The notes under the pieces were generated by a model. It was not told the DNA's origin and did not search any database. It saw only the letters and a list, made by a program, of their open reading frames with translations. A stretch of DNA of 64,000 nucleotides from Verrucomicrobiales bacterium (lineage in GTDB: Bacteria > Verrucomicrobiota > Verrucomicrobiia > Verrucomicrobiales > DEV007). The stretch covers positions 62,001 through 126,000 of the forward strand of contig JARGPJ010000008.1 of NCBI GenBank assembly GCA_029212615.1. The letters are read 5' to 3'. The translations under genes were made by a program, and so were the position numbers. Positions 8,428 to 17,729 of the stretch are shown piece after piece. Within the stretch, counting starts at the first letter, position 1. Each line of letters begins with the position of its first letter.

Positions 8428-9342
8428 TTATTTGGTACCCTTTCCGTGTTTTGATCGATACTCCAGAGGAAGCATTCCGACTTCTTCCTGAAAGGCCTTG
8501 CTGAAGTGACTAAGGCTACGGTAGCCAATCTCGAGACAGGTTTCACTGGTGTTTAAGTCACCCCGCTCCAGTAATTCTTTCGCTTTCGCGATTCTGGTCT
8601 CGCGTAGAAATTGACGAATGGTTCGAGATTCCTGCTGGGAAAAGTTGCGGCTCAGATAGGCGGAACTACAGCCAACTTCTTCTGCGATACTCCTTAGATT
8701 GAATGGTTTCCCGAGGTCCCGCTTGATAATCGACTTGGCATTTTCGATCCGATTTACCATCTTTCCCCCGATCGGGTTTGAGCTTGCGGGGCTGGAATAG
8801 AAGAAGCGCGTGATCACCTCACGAACCCGGCTTTCGTAGTGCCCGGAGGCATCCGGCCCCTTTTCATCAGTCCTTCTGAATTCTTTAAACAGTCTGTCAG
8901 CGGTGGCGCTATCCATCGTGAAAGATGCTTCGTGTGGAGTGTTGATATCATCGAACAGAGAATCCCAAATCACGGGATGAAGTTCGCTTGATGACCCTTG
9001 GAGCAAGTTGGTCATGAAAGTGAGCGAAAACCCGAGGATGATTGAATCGATCGTCGAACCACCGCCGAACAGGATTGACGCATCAGAGGCGTTGGGAAAT
9101 GAGACGAATGTCACCGAATCGCTCTGATTCGAGACCAAATCTTCGTTTTTAAGGTGAGCCGAGCTTGTTCCTTCCCGTTGAAGAACGAGGAGAACTGAGG
9201 GTCTGGTGACTCTATATTCGTGTACAACTTCGCAGTGACCTTCCAGGGTAAGCCCCCAGAGTGTTGAACTTATCGCTTTGCCAAAGAGTGATTTTAGAAA
9301 AATACCAATGTGAGACTCAGTCCCATTAGGAGCAAATTGCAA
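8428..9342 (-). CDS. AraC-family transcriptional regulator (PchR-like)
   Basis: The product is 304 residues. The C-terminal third (about 200-300) has the two helix-turn-helix motifs of AraC proteins: FNLRSIAEEVGCSSAYLSRNF and ETCLEIGYRSLSHFSKAFQEE followed by GMLPLEYR. The N-terminal 190 residues are a sensor domain without a clear cupin motif; the overall plan resembles PchR-type regulators that respond to siderophores. The only early start codon in frame is TTG at 9342, directly after an in-frame stop. It lies on the same strand as the beta-barrel and TonB genes that it probably regulates. Confidence 0.85.
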   Translation of the reverse strand: MQFAPNGTESHIGIFLKSLFGKAISSTLWGLTLEGHCEVVHEYRVTRPSVLLVLQREGTSSAHLKNEDLVSNQSDSVTFVSFPNASDASILFGGGSTIDSIILGFSLTFMTNLLQGSSSELHPVIWDSLFDDINTPHEASFTMDSATADRLFKEFRRTDEKGPDASGHYESRVREVITRFFYSSPASSNPIGGKMVNRIENAKSIIKRDLGKPFNLRSIAEEVGCSSAYLSRNFSQQESRTIRQFLRETRIAKAKELLERGDLNTSETCLEIGYRSLSHFSKAFQEEVGMLPLEYRSKHGKGTK

Positions 9343-9532
9343 TAAATTGCTTTAATGATGTCTTGTCTTCTTTGTGATTGAAGCTCGCATGTCTGCCCTG
9401 CGATTGATGTCGGCGGGAGGCGCAAGCGGAAGTGATTCAACCTTTCGGTGGGTAAAGTTGAACCGTTTCTGATCGAAGGGGTCTATCCACGTGAATTGAC
9501 AATTGATCGTCGATTGTGGATCTTTGCCCCGA

Positions 9533-9901
9533 ATGAAAACCAGCCTCGCCATCTTTCTGATGATCTGCCTTCAGGTGGCGATGTCTCCTTTGTGTCTCTG
9601 CTTCGGGGCAGAGGCGACAGAGGAGGAGCCCGCCAAATCATGTTGTCATGCGCCCGTGGATGTCGATACAGCTCCCTGTCCGCATTGTGATCAGGAATTG
9701 CCGATTTCGGCCACGGCTCCGGTAAAGGGCGATTTTGATGCTGAGCCTCCGGAATGGCACGGATCTGCCCTCTTTTTCGGCGTGAGCCTTTTGGAAGGGG
9801 GCGGTGTGGAGCAGCCGGCAATCCCGGCGCAGCGGGTTCCTGATGAAATCGATCCTCCTCCTTTCCTTTACCAAGAGGTTTTCGGGGTTTACCTGATTTG
9901 A
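9533..9901 (+). CDS. Small secreted Cys-rich protein of the metal island
   Basis: The product is 122 residues with a signal peptide (about residues 1-22). The mature part has a short cluster of potential metal ligands, SCCHAPVDVDTAPCPHC, then a low-complexity Pro/Glu-rich tail. The pattern recalls the small Cys/His-rich proteins often encoded next to copper efflux genes, but I recognise no named family. ATG 9533 was chosen because it starts the signal peptide directly; an in-frame start at 9503 is less likely. It heads the plus-strand arm that continues with a double CxxC-type protein and a copper ATPase. A distant likeness to the secreted protein at 20282-20659 is noted there. Confidence 0.6.
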   Translation: MKTSLAIFLMICLQVAMSPLCLCFGAEATEEEPAKSCCHAPVDVDTAPCPHCDQELPISATAPVKGDFDAEPPEWHGSALFFGVSLLEGGGVEQPAIPAQRVPDEIDPPPFLYQEVFGVYLI

Positions 9902-10068
9902 TATTCGAAACCGGATGTGGCGTTCAATTTTTCGATCCCGAACGCCGTCGGTAAATTCGCACCTGTCTTCGGAGATCGGATATGGCGGGGTAGTGTCCCG
10001 CGATAATTCAGAAGGCTGGAAGATCGATCCACTGTTCTATTCAATTCAAAACCATATCTTTATTTAAA

Positions 10069-10440
10069 ATGAAATTTATTTACCCTGTTCTCTTTGCCGC
10101 GGTTGCCGCTTTTACTTTTCTTGGATCCGTTCAGGCGGATGAGTCCTCGGTCATCAATGATACCTGCCCGATCAAGGGTAAGAGCGTTGATGGATCGAAG
10201 TCTGTCGAATACACCGCCACCTTTTGCTGTGACAAATGCGTGGCCAAGTTCGAGAAAGATCCGGCCAAGTATGCAGAAAAACTGGCTTCCGCTGAAGAGG
10301 GGAAATGCCCTTTCTCCGGCAAGGTCAATGATCCTGAAGCGACCGCGACCGTGAGCATCGGTGTCTGCTGTGGCGGCTGCGAAAAGAAAGTTTCCGCCGA
10401 TCCCTTGAAGTATCTCGGTGACGCTGAGAAGAAGTCTTAA
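10069..10440 (+). CDS. Secreted protein with two YHS/TRASH-like cysteine modules
   Basis: The product is 123 residues; residues 1-23 form a signal peptide. Two similar modules follow: CPIKGKSVD...FCCDKCVAKFEKDPAKY and CPFSGKVND...VCCGGCEKKVSADPLKY. Each has CPxxGKxxx, a CCxxC pair and a DPxKY end, the pattern of YHS/TRASH-type metal-binding domains, here duplicated in a periplasmic protein. It lies 256 bases before a Cu(I) ATPase gene and after another Cys-rich secreted protein, so periplasmic copper or silver binding is likely. No Shine-Dalgarno sequence precedes the ATG; the leader is AT-rich. A hairpin that may terminate transcription follows the stop. Confidence 0.7.
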   Translation: MKFIYPVLFAAVAAFTFLGSVQADESSVINDTCPIKGKSVDGSKSVEYTATFCCDKCVAKFEKDPAKYAEKLASAEEGKCPFSGKVNDPEATATVSIGVCCGGCEKKVSADPLKYLGDAEKKS

Positions 10441-10452
10441 AGACGATGAACG

Positions 10453-10484
10453 AAGCCGCCGCTGAGAATGTCGGCGGCGGCTTT
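10453..10484 (+). terminator. Hairpin after the YHS-like gene
   Basis: A perfect 10-bp inverted repeat (AAGCCGCCGC at 10453-10462, complement at 10474-10483) with an 11-base loop starts 13 bases after the stop codon. Only a short TTT follows, so termination may be partial and allow some read-through into the ATPase gene. Confidence 0.5.
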
Positions 10485-10696
10485 GATTCGCTCAATCTGT
10501 TGAGGGGGGAGATTCTGCAGGCTATCTCACTCATTTTGCCCCCCTTTTTCTCCTCGAGGTGCTTTCTTCACGTAGAAAGGGAAGGAAAATCTTCTCCCGG
10601 GGCGCTTTTGTCTTCATCTGCTCATCCGATGGGTAGTGTGGCAGGTGAGGAAGCACTTTCTTCTTCGCGGTCTCACCCTTAATTATTCGGAACCCA

Positions 10697-13015
10697 ATGA
10701 ATCAAGAATCGGAACACTCCTGCTGCGGGGGCGCAGGCGGGCACCGGGCTGAAGCCGTTGTCCCTGCCGTGTCGGGCCGGGAATTTGTCTGTCCGATGCA
10801 TCCCGAGATCGTCTCTGACCAGCCGGGGGATTGTCCCAAATGTGGAATGGCGCTGGAGCAGGCCGGGCCGCCGGGAGGGGTTCTCTACACTTGCCCGATG
10901 CATCCTGAAATCGAGGAGGCCCGGCCGGGGGATTGCCCCAAGTGCGGAATGCCGCTGGAGCCGAATACCGTCGATGCCGGGGTGGACACTCATGCTGCGG
11001 AGGAGATCCGGGATCTCTCGCGAAGGTTCTGGATGGGGCTTGCCTTAACCATTCCTGTTTTCTTCATCGCGATGGGAAAAATGGTGCCACCCCTGCAGAT
11101 GGAGAGCTGGCTTCCTTCATCTGTTTCGAAGTGGATCGAATTGATCCTTACCGTTCCGGTCGTCTTCCGGGCGGGGGGGATTTTCTTTAAAAAGGGATGG
11201 AATTCGATTTTGAATCGCCATCTTAATATGTTCACCCTCATCATGATCGGGGTGGGGGCGGCATTCGGGTATAGCTTGATCGCCGTACTGTTCCCCGGGG
11301 TTTTTCCGGATTCATTGAAGACGCACGGAACCGGGAGTTCCTCCGGTGAGCCTGCACTGTACTTTGAGGCGGCAGCAGTGATTACTGTTCTCGTTCTTCT
11401 CGGACAGCTTCTCGAAGCCCGGGCGCGTGGTCGCACGGGGGAGGCGATTCAGTCACTCATCGGGCTCGCGGCCAATGAGGCTCATCGTCTCGTTGATGAC
11501 AAAGAAGAGGATGTCCCGATCGATCAGGTTCTTCGGGGCGATCTGCTTCGAGTTAAGCCCGGCGAAAAAATTCCGCTGGATGGCGTGGTCGTTGAAGGAA
11601 AGAGTCACGTCGATGAGTCGATGATCACGGGCGAACCGAATCCGGTGGAGCGCGCTGCCGGTGATGCCGTCATCGGTGCGACGGTGAACCAGACGGGCGC
11701 ATTTACGATGCGTGCGGAGAAGGTCGGAGGTGAAACGGTGCTCTCACAGATTATCGAACTCGTCGCTGAAGCTCAACGAAGCCGGGCTCCGATCCAGAAG
11801 CTGGCCGACACCGTGGCAAGCTGGTTTGTCCCTGCCGTTTTTCTGATCGCAGTGATTACCTTTGTCGTTTGGTTGGCAATCGGGCCGGCCCCTGCAATCT
11901 CGTACGCGATTGTTAACGCCGTCGCGGTGCTCATCATTGCGTGCCCCTGTGCGCTTGGACTGGCCACGCCGATGTCGATCATGGTCGGGATCGGACGAGC
12001 GGCTCAGGCAGGGATTTTAATTAAAAATGCGGAAGCGCTGGAGCGGATCGAGAAAGTGGATGTGCTCATTACGGACAAAACCGGAACGCTCACGGCAGGG
12101 CAACCTGAAGTCGTCGGGATGATGCCATCCGAAGTGGCGACGGAAGAGTCACTTCTCAGTGTGGCGGCCGCTCTCGAAAGGCAAAGTGAACATCCTCTCG
12201 CGCGGGCGATCATCGCTCATGCGACGGAACAGTCTATCGAGGCTGCGGCCGCGGAGGATTTCACCTCTCATCCCGGTGGTGGGGTTAGCGGAAGAGTGGG
12301 TGGCGAGGTCGCTTTTATCGGTAAAGCCGATTTCCTTGAGGCGAAAGGGTTCACCTTCTCCGGAGCCCAGGAGGAAGCGGCGCGACGATGGCAGGGCGAA
12401 GCGAAGACGGTCGTCCGGGTGGGACGGGGCGACGAGGTCCTCGGCATCATTGCGATAGGTGATGCCATTAAGGAATCCACCCCGAAGGCTATCGAGCGAC
12501 TTCATCGGGAAGGCATCCGCATCGTTATGGCAACAGGGGACAATGAGACTACGGCCAGGGTGGTTGGGGCGGAGCTTGGTATCGATGAGATTCATGCGGA
12601 GATGTCACCGGAGGACAAGATTAAGCTGGTACAGGAACTGAAAACTTCCGGGTCAATCGTTGCCATGGCAGGCGACGGGATCAATGACGCTCCGGCTCTG
12701 GCCGAAGCTGACGTCGGTATAGCGATGGGCACGGGCACGGACGTTGCCATTGAAAGCGCGGCCATCACGCTGGTGAAAGGTGACCTTGAAGGAATTGCCG
12801 GCGCTGTCCTCGTCGGGAGAAAGGTGATGCGGAATATTCGTCAGAACCTGGTCTTTGCCTTCGGCTATAACGCCCTCGGAGTTCCAGTGGCTGCCGGCAT
12901 TCTTTACCCGTTCTTCGGTCTATTGCTCAGCCCGATGATCGCAGGAGCTGCCATGAGTTTCAGTTCGGTCTCTGTGATCACCAATTCTCTGAGGCTGCGA
13001 CGAATGAAGTTATAG
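10697..13015 (+). CDS. Cu(I)/Ag(I)-exporting P1B-type ATPase with two HMBD motifs
   Basis: A 772-residue CopA/SilP-like ATPase that pumps Cu(I) or Ag(I) out of the cytoplasm. Two N-terminal heavy-metal-binding domains carry CPMHPEI...CPKCGM (residues 32-51 and 66-85), after a CCGGAGGH start; there is no classical HMA GMTCxxC domain. Further on are the CPC transport motif (C416, C418), phosphorylation site DKTGT (D460), the HP motif ([10 protein letters not shown]), [10 protein letters not shown], and the P1B-1 signatures YN (FGYNALG) in the seventh and MxxSS (MSFSSVS) in the eighth helix, which point to monovalent copper or silver. It is convergent with the CDF gene, seven bases away. The surrounding pump and Cys-rich proteins support the role. 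Confidence 0.95.
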   Translation: MNQESEHSCCGGAGGHRAEAVVPAVSGREFVCPMHPEIVSDQPGDCPKCGMALEQAGPPGGVLYTCPMHPEIEEARPGDCPKCGMPLEPNTVDAGVDTHAAEEIRDLSRRFWMGLALTIPVFFIAMGKMVPPLQMESWLPSSVSKWIELILTVPVVFRAGGIFFKKGWNSILNRHLNMFTLIMIGVGAAFGYSLIAVLFPGVFPDSLKTHGTGSSSGEPALYFEAAAVITVLVLLGQLLEARARGRTGEAIQSLIGLAANEAHRLVDDKEEDVPIDQVLRGDLLRVKPGEKIPLDGVVVEGKSHVDESMITGEPNPVERAAGDAVIGATVNQTGAFTMRAEKVGGETVLSQIIELVAEAQRSRAPIQKLADTVASWFVPAVFLIAVITFVVWLAIGPAPAISYAIVNAVAVLIIACPCALGLATPMSIMVGIGRAAQAGILIKNAEALERIEKVDVLITDKTGTLTAGQPEVVGMMPSEVATEESLLSVAAALERQSEHPLARAIIAHATEQSIEAAAAEDFTSHPGGGVSGRVGGEVAFIGKADFLEAKGFTFSGAQEEAARRWQGEAKTVVRVGRGDEVLGIIAIGDAIKESTPKAIERLHREGIRIVMATGDNETTARVVGAELGIDEIHAEMSPEDKIKLVQELKTSGSIVAMAGDGINDAPALAEADVGIAMGTGTDVAIESAAITLVKGDLEGIAGAVLVGRKVMRNIRQNLVFAFGYNALGVPVAAGILYPFFGLLLSPMIAGAAMSFSSVSVITNSLRLRRMKL

Positions 13016-13022
13016 TGGAGGC

Positions 13023-13916
13023 TTAGCTGGTTTCCCCCCGCTCCGGGGAGGGCTCCCGTTGCGGGCAGCAATCGCCGGGGCGCTCAATTTCGAGAGTGAC
13101 ATGTTCAAAGGCATCGTCAGCGAGGATTCTACGGACCGCGTTTTTGATTGAGACGATGTCTTCGGCTTCATTGCTAATGACAAGGTGGGCGGAAAGGACG
13201 TGGCTCTCGCCGTCAATTGACCAGCAGTGGACATGGTGAATGGATTCAACCCCTTCGATCTTTAACACGGCTTTCTCAAAGTTGCTTACTTCGAACCCCT
13301 CGGGGGTTGTCTGGAGAAAAACGGCGCCAACTTTCCTGAGGCTTCCGCCGACGTTCCACAGAATGAAAAGGGAAATGCCGATGGAGAGAAGTGAGTCGAT
13401 GACGGGAAGATCCCAAATCATCATGATGCCGGCTCCGATCAGAACCGCCACCCAGCCCAGGACATCTTCGATGAGGTGCCAACTGACCAGTTTCTCGGTG
13501 AGCGAAGATCCGCGACGAACCCGGAGGACGGCTGCGCCGTTGAAGAGAATCCCGAGCACGGCCAGTCCCATCATGCCGCCGGCGTTAACTTCAGCGGGGT
13601 CAAAGATTCGCGCGATTGAATGCCAGAGAGCGAAACTGAGACCAATGATGAGGATCACTCCCGTGATGAGCCCGCCGATGAGCCGATAGCGGCGATAGCC
13701 GTATGTGTAGCTTGGGGTCCGACCTTTTTCCGAAAGGCGGTCAAAGTACCAGGCGAGCCCGAGGGAGAGTGAATCTCCCAGGTCGTGAACCGCGTCGGTC
13801 AGAATCGCGACACTGTTGGTCCAGAGGCCTCCGATGATCTCAACCACCGTGAACCCCAGGTTGAGAAAAAACGCAACCTTGAGGTTCTCCCGACTGTGAT
13901 GGTGATGATGAGACAC
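13023..13916 (-). CDS. Cation diffusion facilitator (CzcD-like)
   Basis: A 297-residue inner-membrane divalent metal/proton antiporter. The N-terminus is SHHHHHSREN. Six predicted helices follow, with the paired metal-site motifs in helix 2 (AILTDAVHDLGDS) and helix 5 (HLIEDVLGW), the HxxxD-type arrangement of zinc/cobalt CDF exporters. A cytoplasmic C-terminal domain contains VHHVHCWSIDG and HVTLEIE and ends in GDCCPQREPSPER, with a vicinal Cys pair. The start is GTG (13916). It is the last gene of the minus-strand efflux operon, 21 bases after the His-rich lipoprotein. Zn, Co or Cd is the usual substrate, which broadens the island beyond copper. Confidence 0.9.
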   Translation of the reverse strand: MSHHHHHSRENLKVAFFLNLGFTVVEIIGGLWTNSVAILTDAVHDLGDSLSLGLAWYFDRLSEKGRTPSYTYGYRRYRLIGGLITGVILIIGLSFALWHSIARIFDPAEVNAGGMMGLAVLGILFNGAAVLRVRRGSSLTEKLVSWHLIEDVLGWVAVLIGAGIMMIWDLPVIDSLLSIGISLFILWNVGGSLRKVGAVFLQTTPEGFEVSNFEKAVLKIEGVESIHHVHCWSIDGESHVLSAHLVISNEAEDIVSIKNAVRRILADDAFEHVTLEIERPGDCCPQREPSPERGETS

Positions 13917-13937
13917 GGTGACGGGGAAGCAGGCGGA

Positions 13938-14465
13938 TTAGTGGGCGTGATCGCAAGTGCAGGCGTATTCCTTGTTTTCACAGCTCGGGCAGTCGGCGAG
14001 ATTCAAATTGAACTTCTCAGTGACTTTATCAGACTCAGGGGTTGGTGTGATCATGATAACGACAGGGAAGTCATTGCCTTCTGGAAACGCAATGTCGGAG
14101 ATGAGGGTGTCACCTTCCTTTGTAAACTTCATTCGAGTAGGATTTGATCGGTCACCTCCAATAAGGCTGACTTTCTGACCGGCAATTGGCTGGAGTTTTT
14201 CGTCATCATTGACAGCGGAGATGCGAACTTTCCGGTCTTCGGTGACGAAGAATTCCAGGTGAGGCTCGACCGAGGTAAGAAGGCGCCCTCCATTCGGTCC
14301 GGCCTCGATGCCATCATGGTCATGGTGCTCATCGTGGTCTCCTTCTTCATGTTCTGCATGCTTGTGTTCCGCATGGTCATGATCTTCCTCTGCGCACCCA
14401 ATCGAAGTGAGGGTAAAAGCTGAGGCGGCGAGGAGAAGGCTCAGGGGTGAGATTAATTTTTTCAT
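13938..14465 (-). CDS. His-rich lipoprotein of the efflux operon
   Basis: The product is 175 residues. A signal peptide ends in a lipobox (LTSIGC, Cys24), so it is probably lipid-anchored. Next is an acidic histidine tract of about 30 residues with repeated HDH/HAEH units, a beta-rich middle domain, and a C-terminal CPSCENKEYACTCDHAH with four cysteines and two histidines. Both ends look like metal-binding tails, so the role may be metal capture or delivery to the pump. It lies between the RND pump gene (30 bases upstream) and the CDF gene. I know no named family for the whole protein. Confidence 0.72.
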   Translation of the reverse strand: MKKLISPLSLLLAASAFTLTSIGCAEEDHDHAEHKHAEHEEGDHDEHHDHDGIEAGPNGGRLLTSVEPHLEFFVTEDRKVRISAVNDDEKLQPIAGQKVSLIGGDRSNPTRMKFTKEGDTLISDIAFPEGNDFPVVIMITPTPESDKVTEKFNLNLADCPSCENKEYACTCDHAH

Positions 14466-14495
14466 CGTATTTGGATTTTATGGGTTCAGTTGTGT

Positions 14496-17400
14496 TTATT
14501 GGGCAGCAGCAGCCTTTCGAGCAATGGCAAGATCGGCAGAGCGGCGACAAAAGGTGTAGAAAGCGGCAGGGGTCACGAGGAGTCCGAGTAAGGTCGAACT
14601 CACCAAGCCACCGACGATTACAATGGCGACGGGATTCAGTATTTCTTTCCCCGGATCACCGGCGGCGAGGACGAGGGGGGTCAGGGCTATGCCGGCTGAG
14701 AGGGCCGTCATGAGCACGGGAACGAGACGTTCCTCGGTTCCCCGGATGACCATTTTCAGGTCGAACGATTCTTTCTCATGCCGCATCAGATGAAGGTAGT
14801 GCGAAAGCATCATGATCGTGTTGCGGGCCGCAATTCCTGAAATGGCGATGAATCCCACGAGCGTTGCGATACTGACGGTGTCCAGAGTCAGTTTCGTGAG
14901 AATGATTCCGCCAATTAGTGAAATAGGGATGTTCGAAAGAACGAGGACAACGAAGGAGGCGCTTCGGAAGTAACTGAAGAGGAGGAAAACGATGACGAGA
15001 AGGATCGCGATCGACATCATGGCGATGCGGCGTTTGGCATCCGCTTGAGCCTGATACTCACCCTCGTAAGAGAGGAGGTATCCTGACGGGAGCTTCACTT
15101 TCGCGGCGACGTCTTCCTGAAGTTGCTCCACGGCCCGGTTTAAGTCTCCGACCGTTGGATTGATAGAAACCACGAAGCGACGTTGCGTGTTTTCCCGTAG
15201 AATTGTGTTAGGGCCACTGGCCTGACGGATGTCGGCGACATAGCTCAGAGGGATCATCTGTCCTGAAATGGTATCGATATAGAGCTGATTGAGTCGCTCC
15301 GGCGATTCGCGCCACTCGGCAGGAAGCCGGACGACCAGATCGTAGGTGCGCTGGTTTTCGTAGACCTCGGCAACGACTTCGCCGCCCATGAGGCTGGCGA
15401 GTTCTTCATTGAGTTCCCCGGGGCGGACCCCGTAGGCAAGTGCCCGTTTCCGGTCGACTTCGATACGCAGTTGAGGGATAGGGGCCTGCTGTTCGATCCG
15501 CGCTTCTTCGAGTCCGGGGATCTTTCTGGCGACTTCAGCAATCTCGTTCCCGAGGCGGCGCAGTTCCTCAAGGTCCGGGCCGTAAATTTTCACCGCCACC
15601 TTTGCGGAGACACCGCTGAGCATGTGACCGATACGGTCGGCAAGAGGGGCACTCATGGCACTGAAAGTGCCGGGGAGTCCTTTCATTGTTTTCCTGATCT
15701 CCTCAAGGATCTCGTCGCGGTTTCGGTTCTCACTTTCAGTGAACTCAATATCAAACTCAACGGTTGATACCGGCACGACGTGGTCGCCACGTTCGGCGCG
15801 TCCGGCGCGGTATCCGACCGTTTCGACCTCAGGAATCTGAAGAAGCAAATCGACCGCCGTGTTGGCGAGATCGGTCGTCTGTTTGAGAGAAGTGCCCGGT
15901 GCCGCGGCGGTGGCAACGACTGCAGTCGGTTCGCGGAAGGCAGGCAGGAAGTTCCCTCCCATGCCGGCGTAGAGGAATCCTGAGAGAACTATAAGGCCCA
16001 GCGAAAGAGCGATGACGAGGAGGGGTTGGGAAAGGGCAAATTTGAGGGCGGTGTTTCGGAAAATTGATTTGAGTCCACGCACCACGAAAAAGTCGCCATG
16101 ATCTTTGCCCGCCTTCGGATTCAGCAGGTAGGAGCTCAGGACAGGGATCACGGTTAGCGAGACAACAAACGAAGCCGCCATGCTGATGATCGTTGCAATC
16201 GCGATGGGGGCAAAGAGCCGGCCCTCGACTCCGCTGAGACCCAGTAGCGGAACAAAAACAAGAATGATGAGAATGGTCGCGTAGAGAATGGATGACCTCA
16301 CCTCCCCTGAAGCGAGGGCGATGATTTCCAGTTTGGACCCGGGCTCCGGATCCGCCGCTCTTTCTCTAAGTCGTCGGAACACATTTTCGACATCGACTAT
16401 TGCGTCATCGACCACCATTCCGATTGCGACTGCGAACCCGCCGAGAGTCATCGAATTTACGGTCAGTCCCATGAGGTCAAAGACGAGAACTGAGACGGCT
16501 AGCGAAAGTGGAATCGCGGTTAGAGTGATGAGCGTCACACGAAGATTGAAGAGGAAGAGGAAAAGGACGATGGCAACCATGATCGCCCCGTCGCGCAGCG
16601 CCTCCTCCAGATTGCCGATCGCCAGCTCAATGAAATCAGCCTGGCGATAGAGAACTACGATTTCGGCTCCGTCAGGCAGAGTGGTCTCGAGTTCTTTCAG
16701 CTTTTCCTCGACTCGATGGGTCAGTCCGATGGTGTCGAATCCGGGGGATTTTGTGACGCTGAGAATGACACCGGGGTAGCCAAGGGCGTCACTGTTTTCG
16801 GACGCCTTCAAGTGCTTTGATCCCATCGCGGCATCGCCTCGCATCGGTTCGATTCCCCAGACGACTTTTGCGACGTCGCCGATGCGGATCGGGCGATCCT
16901 CCTCGTAGGAGACGACGGTGTCGGCGACCTCATCGGGATTGCTCGTCATCGCGAGATTCCTGACCATGATCTCTTGAGAGGATTCGGTGAGAAATCCGCC
17001 GGTGGTATTTCGAACCGCCGTCGCGGCGGCTTCGCGGAGCTCTTCGAAGCTGACGCCCAGCGCGAGCATTTCGTTGGGGAGAGGCTGGATCTGGAGTTGT
17101 TTCACTCCGCCCCCCATGCCAAGGACTTCAGCGATCCCGGGAACGGAGCGAATGCCGGTTGAAAAAGTCCAATCGGCGAGGGTCCGCAGATCGCGGGGAG
17201 ACGTCTCACCTGTCGGGTCTGTGATCCCGACAAGCATGATTTCCCCCATCAGCGATGCGACCGGTGTCATGTAGGAATTGATGCCTTCGGGCAGGCTTTC
17301 GGTTGCGCTGCCGAGACGTTCCTGAACAAATTGACGGGCCTGATAAATATCGGTATCCCAGTCAAATTCCACAAAGATAAGTGAAAGAGAGATATCGTTG

Positions 17401-17654
17401 ACGGAGCGGAGACGCGAAACACCGTTCACTCCCATGAGGGCATTCTCCAGGGGAAGAGTAATGAGCGTTTCAACTTCTTCAGGGGCGAATCCAGGTGCTT
17501 CTGTGAGGATTGTGACGGTGGGTTTGGTGAGGTCTGGAAGTACCTCCACCGGCAGCTCTGTGATTTTCTTGATTCCCAGGCCCAGGAGGAGGAGGGCCAG
17601 GGCAAGAATAAGCGTGCGCTGAGCGAGGGAAAAGCGGATGAGGGCGTTGAGCAT
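14496..17654 (-). CDS. Heavy-metal efflux RND transporter (CusA/CzcA type)
   Basis: A 1052-residue inner-membrane proton-driven pump of the HME-RND class, working with the adaptor and TolC-like genes just upstream. It has the N-terminal hydrophobic start, an LPVEVLPDLTKPTVTI signature, periplasmic loops after helices 1 and 7, and the charged helix-4 motif VVDDAIVDVENVFRRLRE that marks the metal-ion subgroup. Cu/Ag is suggested by the nearby Cu(I) ATPase; a Met-bearing DRIGHMLSGVSAKVAVKIYG region corresponds to the CusA/CzcA porter domain, but the substrate cannot be fixed by eye. It follows the adaptor gene by 75 bases. Confidence 0.93.
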   Translation of the reverse strand: MLNALIRFSLAQRTLILALALLLLGLGIKKITELPVEVLPDLTKPTVTILTEAPGFAPEEVETLITLPLENALMGVNGVSRLRSVNDISLSLIFVEFDWDTDIYQARQFVQERLGSATESLPEGINSYMTPVASLMGEIMLVGITDPTGETSPRDLRTLADWTFSTGIRSVPGIAEVLGMGGGVKQLQIQPLPNEMLALGVSFEELREAAATAVRNTTGGFLTESSQEIMVRNLAMTSNPDEVADTVVSYEEDRPIRIGDVAKVVWGIEPMRGDAAMGSKHLKASENSDALGYPGVILSVTKSPGFDTIGLTHRVEEKLKELETTLPDGAEIVVLYRQADFIELAIGNLEEALRDGAIMVAIVLFLFLFNLRVTLITLTAIPLSLAVSVLVFDLMGLTVNSMTLGGFAVAIGMVVDDAIVDVENVFRRLRERAADPEPGSKLEIIALASGEVRSSILYATILIILVFVPLLGLSGVEGRLFAPIAIATIISMAASFVVSLTVIPVLSSYLLNPKAGKDHGDFFVVRGLKSIFRNTALKFALSQPLLVIALSLGLIVLSGFLYAGMGGNFLPAFREPTAVVATAAAPGTSLKQTTDLANTAVDLLLQIPEVETVGYRAGRAERGDHVVPVSTVEFDIEFTESENRNRDEILEEIRKTMKGLPGTFSAMSAPLADRIGHMLSGVSAKVAVKIYGPDLEELRRLGNEIAEVARKIPGLEEARIEQQAPIPQLRIEVDRKRALAYGVRPGELNEELASLMGGEVVAEVYENQRTYDLVVRLPAEWRESPERLNQLYIDTISGQMIPLSYVADIRQASGPNTILRENTQRRFVVSINPTVGDLNRAVEQLQEDVAAKVKLPSGYLLSYEGEYQAQADAKRRIAMMSIAILLVIVFLLFSYFRSASFVVLVLSNIPISLIGGIILTKLTLDTVSIATLVGFIAISGIAARNTIMMLSHYLHLMRHEKESFDLKMVIRGTEERLVPVLMTALSAGIALTPLVLAAGDPGKEILNPVAIVIVGGLVSSTLLGLLVTPAAFYTFCRRSADLAIARKAAAAQ

Positions 17655-17729
17655 TCTGTTGGAAGAAGTTGGGTGGCGAAGAAGCGGAGGAGGTTTCGTG
17701 GCTGCGAGCGATGCGCTCGAAGCCGGTCG

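Noticed and set aside
10446-10682. A 78-residue frame before the copper ATPase
   Set aside because: It starts inside the hairpin after the YHS-like gene and has no recognisable features.
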